From assembly GCF_031582885.1 (NCBI RefSeq), contig NZ_CP133988.1:751501-815500 (forward strand): a DNA stretch of 64,000 bases, read 5' to 3'. Each line of letters opens with the position of its first letter. Position 1 is the first letter of the stretch. The position numbers and the translations under genes were made by a program. The notes beneath the pieces were generated by a model. The model searched no databases, was not told where the DNA came from, and saw only the letters and a list, made by a program, of their open reading frames with translations. The stretch is from Streptococcus parasanguinis (GTDB taxonomy: Bacteria; Bacillota; Bacilli; Lactobacillales; Streptococcaceae). Shown in pieces: positions 57,624 to 64,000 of this stretch.

Positions 57624-57632
57624 TGATAAAAT
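57624..57632 (+). promoter_or_regulatory. Extended -10 promoter of the adhesin gene
   Basis: TGATAAAAT lies 48 bp before the start, with AAAGGAG before the ATG. Confidence 0.6.
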
Positions 57633-57680
57633 TAAAGGGAGGGCCTTTTGGAAGGCTAACAAAAGTAAAGGAGATAAGAC

Positions 57681-60600
57681 ATGAAAAAGCTTCGTTCATT
57701 ATGGAAAGACTTTTTGAAAAAAGGTTTTGCCATTTTAACAATTTTCATGATGCTAGGCCAGCTTGGTCAAGGGGCGATCACAGCCTTTGCCAATGAGCTA
57801 GCAGTCGGGGATAATGGGGCCTTGGATGTTACCCTTATGTATGGGGATAAACAGAACCATCCAGATGGGATGTCCTATTACACAGGGGATACCATGTCTG
57901 GTTATATCCAGATCACCCCTAAGAATTTGACAACGGATATTAATGAAGTAACGGTGACCTTGAAGGTTCCTGGAAAGTACTTACGAGAAGTTAGTTTCCC
58001 TGACTTCAATAGTGCTTCAGAGCATGACAAACCAACGGTTACAAAAGTTGGAGATGATTATCAAGTCACACTTCACTTTAACAATTACCAAAAGTCAGAG
58101 GTCCTGACTTTACCATTTATTGGAAAATTTAAAGTCGGTTATGCACCGACCAATTATTCATTGGATATTACGGGTACCTTGAATATCAATGGTCAAGAAG
58201 CAAAACTCAATGATATCATTTGGAAACCCAAGTACAATGACTATCGCTTAACCAAGTATATCAACCAAAACTTGAACGAAGCCATGTCCAAGGACTATGC
58301 GGAAGCCATGCCTGGTGTTGTCAAAGGGGCTGACGGAAAAAATTATATTGAAACCCCATCATCTGTTCCATTTGCATTTCAATTGGAGGGAATGCAAGGA
58401 CAGTATGGGGGACAATATCGTCAATTAGAATCAGTAACGCTTACCGATAAGTTGCCAACCTATACAGATAAAAATGGCAATACCCGGACAGCAGTTTTAG
58501 ATACAGCTAAGTCTGAAGGTTGGGTAGATAATGGAGATGGCACCGTTTCTAAGACGTTTACAGCAGATGCAAACGGTAATCCAGCAGCTTATCACCAAGA
58601 ATTCATGGCAAAAATCAAGAATACAAGTTACCTTTACTTGAAGTTTCCTGATTTAGTTTTGGAAAAGGACCAGACTCTCAAAGACGTCCTTAGTAAGGAT
58701 TTGACAAACTCAGGAAGTATTGTGGGAATTCCTGCCAATCGTGGAGAGGGAGAACCGGATATTACAGCTGAAGATTCTCTTATTTTCCGCTTGACCTCTC
58801 GTGACCTGGAAGGGGCTGGAAGTTTTGCCAAAAAAGCAGATGGTGATGTCTATGATTCAACTGAATACAAGGCAGCAAACTATAAATGGATCATCGCTTT
58901 TGATAATAAAACTCCTTCGACACAAAAGAATTTTGTTTTCTATGATGAGACAGTGGACTCTCGGTTAAAATTCACCAAGATTGATTACGCTCGTCTTATG
59001 CAAGGAAATTACGGTATTGGTGAGTATATTAGCAAATATGTGAAACGCATCATCCTTACTTTAGAAGATGGTAGTCAAAAAGAAGTTCAGCCAGAAACCG
59101 ATAAAGACGGCAATGGTTTTATCGACTTAACCAAGTATGGAACCGTTGTCGGTTGGCGGATGGAAATGAAGGATGATTTTGTCCTAAAATCTGGTCAAGG
59201 AATTCGCCTCAATACCTATACAAGCTTCAAAGATCCAGAGAAGACTCGTTACGATGAAAATGATGCGACCAAGAATGAATTCAAGAATACAGGTCGTGTC
59301 ACTTATCAAACACAATCAAATATTGCTAAAGACCAAACATCAGATTGGACCTTTAAGCTGATTCCTTTGAAGGAAAGCTTTGAGATTTCAAAAACGACGG
59401 ATTACAATGATGTTCGTTATACTGATGGAGAAAATATTCGTTTTGGTTTGATGGCAACGAAAGTAGTTTTAGATCCTGATAAGGATTATGGAGACCTGCG
59501 AATCATTGATCTGTATGATCCAAATACCCTTAAAGTCGACTATAAAGATTTTGAGAGAAACCTTGCCTCTAATGAAAAAGGTATGAAATTCTTAAAGAGT
59601 TACGATGTCATTGAAAACTATCACAACTCTGGACGGACAGCTCTCATCATGCATTTGGATCAAAAAGAGTTTATTAAGGCTTCTCTTAAAGATCTTAATC
59701 GCGTGCGTCTACCATTTATCGTGGCCGATCTGAAAGGGAAAGACGATGGTGGGACTTTCACCAATAAAGTTTATGTCGCTGGAAACGGCATCCACGATCT
59801 TGAAAATGCCAACCCTGATCGGGTAACGGAAGACGTTTACGACCTAAATGGTAATGGTTCAACAACGGATAAAATTCCATATGCGGAATCAAACTATACG
59901 ATTGTTGCGGCTGAAGGAATCTATGCACGCAAATATATCGCTAAAAACGATGACCTGTCAGACGCTTCGATTGTGACACGTACCTTCAAACCAGGTGAAA
60001 CCTTTAACTACAAACTCACCATTAAAAATAATACGGATAAGGCAGTAGAAGACGGAGTCGTCTATGATGTCCTACCAAAAGTAAAAGACGTTAACACACT
60101 AGACGGATCTGGTCGGATGACAGAATACACGGTCAGCCTTCGTAGACCAGTGACAGCTCCAGAAGGATGGACGGTCTACTATACAACTGATACAGGCGTT
60201 ACGACAGATACCATGGCGCAAGCTGCTGACAAGGATATCTGGACGACAGCTGTGGCTGATTACAGTCAAGTAACAGGAATCAAGTTAGTTGCAAATGCTG
60301 GTACTACGATTCCTGCGCGTGGAGAAGCCAGCTTTGGTGTCCCAGTTGTAAATCCAAGTGAATTGACTGATGAAGTCAAGGCTTTGATGCAAAAACGCAC
60401 CAAAGATAATGAAGATAACGGCGGTCGTTCTGGTCTTGTTCAAGCCCATAACCAGTTTGGTTACAAGGCGAAAGGTCATGAAGGAAATCGTGAGTCTAAT
60501 ACCGTAACTGCACAAATCTTCTCGGCTGCTTTCCACGTCAAGAAGGTGGACAAGGATGATCCTAAGAAAGTTCTTGAAGGTGCTGAATTTACCTTAACTG

Positions 60601-63080
60601 ATGCAAATGGTGCGGTTGTTGCGACGGCCACTTCTGATAAAAAAGGGGAACTTTCCTTTAACACCTTAACAGAAGGAACCTATACGCTCAAAGAAACCAA
60701 AGCACCTGCAAACTATAAGTTGGATGAAACAGAACATGCCGTGGTTGTTACCTATGATGCGGACAAACAAATCTACCACGTCACGGTGGATGGAAAAGCG
60801 GTTGGCTCAAAAGCAGTCCCAGTTGAGATCGCTAATGAAGCAGATATCAAGTATCTCGATCTTGAAGCTTCAAAAGTTTGGGATGACCAAGACAACCAAG
60901 AAGGGCTTCGCCCAGCAAGTGTGGACTTCCAACTCTATAAGAATGGCAAGGCTCAAGGAAAACCAGTCACGGTTTCAGCCGCAACAGACTGGAAAGCTCA
61001 CTTTACGAATCTTCCAGATAAAGACAGTGATGGCAAGCTCAATACCTACACTGTTAAAGAAGTGAAAGTTCCGACTCATTATACGGTCGATACAGAGGAA
61101 GCCAGCTTCACAGATGGAAAAGCCACCATCACCAACAAGCGTACTCCTGAGACAACGACTGTTACAGTCAAGAAAGTCTGGGATGATGCACAAAACCAAG
61201 ATGGTCTTCGCCCATCTACCATCAAAGTTCACCTCTTGGCAAATGGAACAGAGGTGCAAGCACTTGACCTGACTGGTGAAGGAGATGAATGGACTCATAC
61301 CTTCACAGACCTACCAGTCTATAAAGATGGTCAAAAAGTTGTCTACACAGTGACAGAAGACAAAGTGGACAATTACACTACTAAGATTGATGGAACGACG
61401 ATTACCAATACTTACAAACCAGGTAAGACAAGCCTTACTGTTACGAAAAACTGGAAGGATGCCAATAACCAAGATGGCCTTCGTCCAAAAACAATCAAGG
61501 TTCAATTGTATGCTGGTGATCAAAAGGTTGGTAAGGCTGTTGAATTGTCAGCAGATAACAAATGGACCCATACCTTCTCGAACCTAGACGAGAAGAAAGC
61601 TGGCCAAGTTATCAACTATACAGTCAAAGAAATTGATGTTCCAGAAGGCTATACACAAGCCGTCGAAGCAAGCAACCCAGGTCAAGTAGTCGTGACCAAC
61701 ACGCACGAACCAGAAAAGACCAAAGTAGAAGTGAGCAAGAAGTGGGAAGATGGAGACGACCAAGATGGTCTCCGTCCAGCCAGCATTCAAGTTCAATTAT
61801 ACAAAGATGGCTTTGCGACGGATCAAGTGGTAGAACTTTCAGCCGCGAATGACTGGAAAGGTGCATTTGAAAACCTTGATGCCAAGGCAGCTGGAAAAGC
61901 CATCACTTATACGGTGAAAGAAGTCACTGTTCCAGATGGTTACAAGGTGACGGTAAATGATAAGGACAAAGCTAATATCGTCTTGACCAATACGCATGAA
62001 CCAGCTTTGACAGAGATGAAAGTCACGAAGAAATGGGAAGATGCCAATGACCAAGATGGTCTTCGTCCAAAATCGATCAAGGTTCAACTCTATGCTGGTG
62101 ATGAAAAAGTAGGAGATCCAGTGGAGTTGTCAGCGGACAATCAGTGGACTCATACCTTTAGCAAGTTAGCTGAAAAGAAAGCTGGTCAAGCTATCAGCTA
62201 CCGTGTGGAAGAAGTCGCTGTTCCTGAAGGCTACCAAGTATCTGCTGATACTTCTGACGCTGCTCACACGATCTTGACCAATACCCATACGCCAGAAGTA
62301 ATCGATATTCCAGTGACCAAGATCTGGAATGACCAAGACAATCAAGATGGTCTTCGTCCAGCAAGTATCGTGGTGAATCTTCTTGCCAATGGTGAAAAAG
62401 TTGCTCAAAAAGAACTCACGAATGCGACAGATTGGAAAGAAAGCTTCACAGCTCTACCAAAATTCAAGGATGGAAAAGAAATCGTCTATACTCTTCAAGA
62501 AGAGAAGGTAGCTGAATATACGACTACAATTGATCAGGCTGCTTATACCATTACCAATACCCATGCACCTGGTAAGACAAGCGTCACGGTCACTAAGAAG
62601 TGGGATGATGAGAATGACAAGGATGGAATTCGTCCGAAGAGTATTCGCATTCAACTCTATGCCAATGATCAAAAAGTCGGTCAAGAAGTAGAATTGTCAG
62701 CTGAAAACAAGTGGACCCATACCTTTGCAGATTTAGATGAAAAAGCAAATGGAAACACCATCACTTATACAGTGAGAGAAGTCAGTGTTCCAAAGGGCTA
62801 TGAAGCTCGTAACGACGAGGATGGTAAAGGAAATGTTGTGATTACTAACAAGCATGTTCCAAAAGAAACTCCAAAACAACCAACTCCTCCAAGTTCATCT
62901 GAACCAAAGAAACCGGGTCAACCTGAACCTAAAAAACCAAGCCAACCAGAGCCGAAGAAACCAGGCAAGATCTTAGGATTCTTACCAAATACGGGTACGA
63001 CCATCTCTATTATTAGCCTAGTTTTAGCCTTTTTCTTGGCAAGCATTGCAGCTTATATTTTGAAGAAAAAGAAAAAATAA
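57681..63080 (+). CDS. LPXTG-anchored surface adhesin with Cna-B repeats
   Basis: This 1799-residue secreted protein is covalently bound to the cell wall by sortase. Residues 1 to about 38 form a signal peptide with a long basic start (MKKLRSLWKDFLKKG) and probable cleavage after AFA. A large N-terminal region of about 910 residues (adhesin-like beta domains) follows, then one SpaA/prealbumin-like domain (residues about 950-1055, FHVKKVDKDDPKKVLEGAEFTL), and seven Cna-B domains of 90-100 residues. Each Cna-B domain has WxDxxxQDGLRP, a Lys in the first strand, Glu in YTVKE and Asn in ITNTH, the pattern that forms isopeptide bonds. A proline-rich wall-spanning stretch (EPKKPGQPEPKKPSQPEPKK), LPNTG at 1768-1772, a hydrophobic segment and KKKKK complete it. 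The ligand is unknown. Confidence 0.93.
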   Translation: MKKLRSLWKDFLKKGFAILTIFMMLGQLGQGAITAFANELAVGDNGALDVTLMYGDKQNHPDGMSYYTGDTMSGYIQITPKNLTTDINEVTVTLKVPGKYLREVSFPDFNSASEHDKPTVTKVGDDYQVTLHFNNYQKSEVLTLPFIGKFKVGYAPTNYSLDITGTLNINGQEAKLNDIIWKPKYNDYRLTKYINQNLNEAMSKDYAEAMPGVVKGADGKNYIETPSSVPFAFQLEGMQGQYGGQYRQLESVTLTDKLPTYTDKNGNTRTAVLDTAKSEGWVDNGDGTVSKTFTADANGNPAAYHQEFMAKIKNTSYLYLKFPDLVLEKDQTLKDVLSKDLTNSGSIVGIPANRGEGEPDITAEDSLIFRLTSRDLEGAGSFAKKADGDVYDSTEYKAANYKWIIAFDNKTPSTQKNFVFYDETVDSRLKFTKIDYARLMQGNYGIGEYISKYVKRIILTLEDGSQKEVQPETDKDGNGFIDLTKYGTVVGWRMEMKDDFVLKSGQGIRLNTYTSFKDPEKTRYDENDATKNEFKNTGRVTYQTQSNIAKDQTSDWTFKLIPLKESFEISKTTDYNDVRYTDGENIRFGLMATKVVLDPDKDYGDLRIIDLYDPNTLKVDYKDFERNLASNEKGMKFLKSYDVIENYHNSGRTALIMHLDQKEFIKASLKDLNRVRLPFIVADLKGKDDGGTFTNKVYVAGNGIHDLENANPDRVTEDVYDLNGNGSTTDKIPYAESNYTIVAAEGIYARKYIAKNDDLSDASIVTRTFKPGETFNYKLTIKNNTDKAVEDGVVYDVLPKVKDVNTLDGSGRMTEYTVSLRRPVTAPEGWTVYYTTDTGVTTDTMAQAADKDIWTTAVADYSQVTGIKLVANAGTTIPARGEASFGVPVVNPSELTDEVKALMQKRTKDNEDNGGRSGLVQAHNQFGYKAKGHEGNRESNTVTAQIFSAAFHVKKVDKDDPKKVLEGAEFTLTDANGAVVATATSDKKGELSFNTLTEGTYTLKETKAPANYKLDETEHAVVVTYDADKQIYHVTVDGKAVGSKAVPVEIANEADIKYLDLEASKVWDDQDNQEGLRPASVDFQLYKNGKAQGKPVTVSAATDWKAHFTNLPDKDSDGKLNTYTVKEVKVPTHYTVDTEEASFTDGKATITNKRTPETTTVTVKKVWDDAQNQDGLRPSTIKVHLLANGTEVQALDLTGEGDEWTHTFTDLPVYKDGQKVVYTVTEDKVDNYTTKIDGTTITNTYKPGKTSLTVTKNWKDANNQDGLRPKTIKVQLYAGDQKVGKAVELSADNKWTHTFSNLDEKKAGQVINYTVKEIDVPEGYTQAVEASNPGQVVVTNTHEPEKTKVEVSKKWEDGDDQDGLRPASIQVQLYKDGFATDQVVELSAANDWKGAFENLDAKAAGKAITYTVKEVTVPDGYKVTVNDKDKANIVLTNTHEPALTEMKVTKKWEDANDQDGLRPKSIKVQLYAGDEKVGDPVELSADNQWTHTFSKLAEKKAGQAISYRVEEVAVPEGYQVSADTSDAAHTILTNTHTPEVIDIPVTKIWNDQDNQDGLRPASIVVNLLANGEKVAQKELTNATDWKESFTALPKFKDGKEIVYTLQEEKVAEYTTTIDQAAYTITNTHAPGKTSVTVTKKWDDENDKDGIRPKSIRIQLYANDQKVGQEVELSAENKWTHTFADLDEKANGNTITYTVREVSVPKGYEARNDEDGKGNVVITNKHVPKETPKQPTPPSSSEPKKPGQPEPKKPSQPEPKKPGKILGFLPNTGTTISIISLVLAFFLASIAAYILKKKKK
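60860..62870 (+). repeat. Seven tandem Cna-B coding repeats
   Basis: The block coding for (Q/K)(D/E)G(L/I)RP recurs near 60901, 61200, 61471, 61762, 62057, 62346 and 62624, giving units of about 271-299 bp. Units 3 and 5 are especially close to each other at the DNA level. Copy number may vary among strains. Confidence 0.9.
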
Positions 63081-63097
63081 GCTAGTGCTTCCTTTAT

Positions 63098-63135
63098 AAT
63101 ATGAACAAACACCAGAGATGGTGTTTGTTCATATT
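63098..63135. terminator. Long hairpin directly after the adhesin gene
   Basis: AATATGAACAAACACC and its complement form a perfect 16-bp stem with a six-base loop. There is no T-run, unlike the near-identical hairpin at 63376. It may be a former terminator separated from its T tract. Confidence 0.65.
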
Positions 63136-63154
63136 AAAGACAAAGTCATCTTAG

Positions 63155-63290
63155 AAACTTTCCATAGGTGAGTGCGGACGTCAGCGAACTTCGAAGAAGT
63201 TCCATGACTAATTATTGAGCCTAAGGTCTCAATAATTCCGAGTGCTAGAAACATTATTGTTTCTAGCACTTTTCTCACAGAGGAAAGTTT
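63155..63290 (+). repeat. BOX-like repeat, short form (family A, copy 6)
   Basis: This 136 bp copy has the middle hairpin AATTATTGAGC/GGTCTCAATAATT, changed on both arms relative to the other copies. Its last hairpin is GTGCTAGAAAC/GTTTCTAGCAC. It is flanked by duplicate terminator hairpins. Confidence 0.92.
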
Positions 63291-63375
63291 CAGAAGATGG
63301 TCGAATAATACTAATAAATAAAACTTTATAGAAGTTATTAGATTTATATAAAAGAACAGTTTTTCTCTGTTCACA

Positions 63376-63406
63376 ACAAACACCAGAAATGGTGTTTGTT
63401 TTTTTA
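63376..63406 (+). terminator. Terminator downstream of the repeat
   Basis: ACAAACACC/GGTGTTTGT with a six-base loop is followed by TTTTTT; it matches the hairpin at 63103-63130 except for one loop base. Confidence 0.85.
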
Positions 63407-63484
63407 TAGTGGCCTCTTATAATTGTCTAGCGATCGTTCTCATGGGCGCTTGCTCTATTTTTTAATTCCCGAACGTTTTCAAAA

Positions 63485-63499
63485 AAAATTCAGAAAATT
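63485..63499. promoter_or_regulatory. CodY-like box upstream of the final gene
   Basis: AAAATTCAGAAAATT matches 13 of 15 positions of AATTTTCWGAAAATT. It ends one base before the TTGACT -35 element, a good place for repression. Confidence 0.6.
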
Positions 63500-63500
63500 C

Positions 63501-63528
63501 TTGACTTCTATGAAAATCGGAGTATGAT
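63501..63528 (+). promoter_or_regulatory. Promoter of the final gene
   Basis: TTGACT (63501-63506), 16 bp, TATGAT (63523-63528). Confidence 0.65.
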
Positions 63529-63535
63529 TAGTTGT

Positions 63536-63682
63536 GAACTGTTGAACAATTATTTTCAAGAAAATCCCTGATGTCGACTAAGGGATCTGTGAAAGGAGAA
63601 GCGGTTCAAATCAAAAATCTATAGAGCGTTGCGTCCGAAAGTCTAAACAGACACGGCTCTTTAAAAACAAAAGGAGAAAATT
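63536..63682 (+). promoter_or_regulatory. Structured leader of unknown class
   Basis: The leader of about 147 nt holds a hairpin ATCCCT/AGGGAT (near 63563-63588), then GTGAAAGGAGAAGCGGTTC, and a compound stem AGAGC...GCTCT enclosing GTCT/AGAC (63626-63662) followed by TTTAAAAAC. It could be an attenuator or a riboswitch, but it does not match TPP, FMN, purine, preQ1 or cobalamin signatures that I know. Confidence 0.4.
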
Positions 63683-64000
63683 ATGAAAACAGAACCGATT
63701 CATCGTACCAGTATGTGGAAATTTAAGTTAAGTGCTGCCACCATGACTTTGATTCCCGCTGCCGTGGGGATTAACTATGTTGCCAAAGCCTTGGCGGAGG
63801 GGTTAAAGTTGCCCGTTTGGCTGGGGTCTTTGGGAACCTTTCTTGCCAGCATGTTGGCTGGGCCGGTTGCCGGTGCCATCAGTGGTTTCATCAACAACGT
63901 GATCTATGGGCTGACCTTATCGCCAATTTCAACCGTATATGCGATTACCAGCATCGGAATTGGGATTGCTGTCGGAGTTTTGCACGCCAATGGGTGGTTC
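63683..64000 (+). CDS. Probable ECF-transporter S component, N-terminal part (3' end outside window)
   Basis: The first 106 codons are visible, starting MKTEPIHRTSMWKFKLSAAT after AAAAGGAG. At least three hydrophobic segments occur, with small-residue-rich helices and GSLGTFLASMLAGPVAGAISGFINNVIYGLT, the style of substrate-binding S components of energy-coupling-factor vitamin transporters. The gene continues past the window, so partners (ATPases and T protein) cannot be checked. The CodY-like box and structured leader suggest nutrient control. Identity as an S component is moderate; substrate unknown. Confidence 0.6.
   Translation, partial: MKTEPIHRTSMWKFKLSAATMTLIPAAVGINYVAKALAEGLKLPVWLGSLGTFLASMLAGPVAGAISGFINNVIYGLTLSPISTVYAITSIGIGIAVGVLHANGWF

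Noticed and set aside
60860..62870. Regular repeats of about 290 bp that might be read as a CRISPR-like array
   Set aside because: They are in-frame Cna-B domain repeats of a surface protein, far too long for CRISPR units and with no cas genes.
63540..63682. TPP, purine, preQ1 or T-box leader before the final gene
   Set aside because: None of the hallmark motifs (for example CTGAGA for TPP or TGGNACCGCG for a T-box) is present.

Overview
The window looks like the chromosome of an oral Streptococcus of the mitis/sanguinis group, with S. parasanguinis- or S. sanguinis-like species most likely. The reasons are a low-to-moderate G+C content, the streptococcal mevalonate genes (mvaK2-fni and mvaS-mvaA), the order rnhC-zapA-cvpA-mutS2, pyruvate oxidase spxB, a copY-cupA-copA copper operon, fumarate-type dihydroorotate dehydrogenase, an MsrAB fusion, extended -10 promoters and an LXG/TelC-type toxin module. 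The species call is inference. No rRNA, tRNA, phage, complete insertion sequence or CRISPR array was seen.

Layout. 1-1.5 kb: end of the mevalonate operon. 2-4.4 kb: a membrane-anchored C69 dipeptidase overlapping a PrsW-type protease. 4.5-6.9 kb (minus): mvaA and mvaS. 7.1-8.9 kb (minus): small membrane proteins and a split ThrE exporter. 9.1-11.4 kb (minus): pflB. 11.7-20.5 kb: DNA maintenance and division genes (dinB, recD2, lepB, rnhC, zapA, cvpA, mutS2). 21-26.4 kb: amino-acid metabolism and transport, namely a second C69 dipeptidase, a glycine-riboswitch-controlled AGCS symporter broken by one in-frame stop, sstT and an MscS channel. 27.6-30.2 kb: gdhA (with a perfect CodY box) and pyrD. 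31-38 kb: msrAB, a CapA-like protein, a membrane MutS-like ATPase, DUF554, HAD and SGNH proteins. 38-41.7 kb (minus): an AT-rich LXG toxin/immunity island. 42-45 kb: copper resistance. 45.5-49.4 kb: spxB, a VOC protein and a 6-phospho-beta-glucosidase. 50-53.6 kb: a two-component system facing an ABC transporter. 53.9-57.4 kb: an alpha/beta hydrolase, a PabB-PabC fusion and an acyltransferase. 57.7-63.1 kb: a 1799-residue LPNTG adhesin with seven Cna-B repeats. 63.7 kb to the end: start of a probable ECF-transporter S component.

The most striking non-coding signal is a family of six BOX-like elements with AAACTTTCC...GGAAAGTTT ends. They occur in a 136-160 bp and a 300 bp form, and their internal hairpins carry compensatory base changes between copies, as expected for a selected structure. 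A second family of three-hairpin elements (three copies plus one short relative) is also intergenic.

The most system-like locus is the compact LapC1/LapC2/TelC/TipC-like module. It carries an extra, unrecognised two-TM protein between toxin and immunity gene and has no type VII secretion machinery genes nearby. Several small ORFs with good expression signals are also reported (36 aa at 8811-8921, 28 aa at 30890-30976, and an 18-codon leader at 18080-18136).
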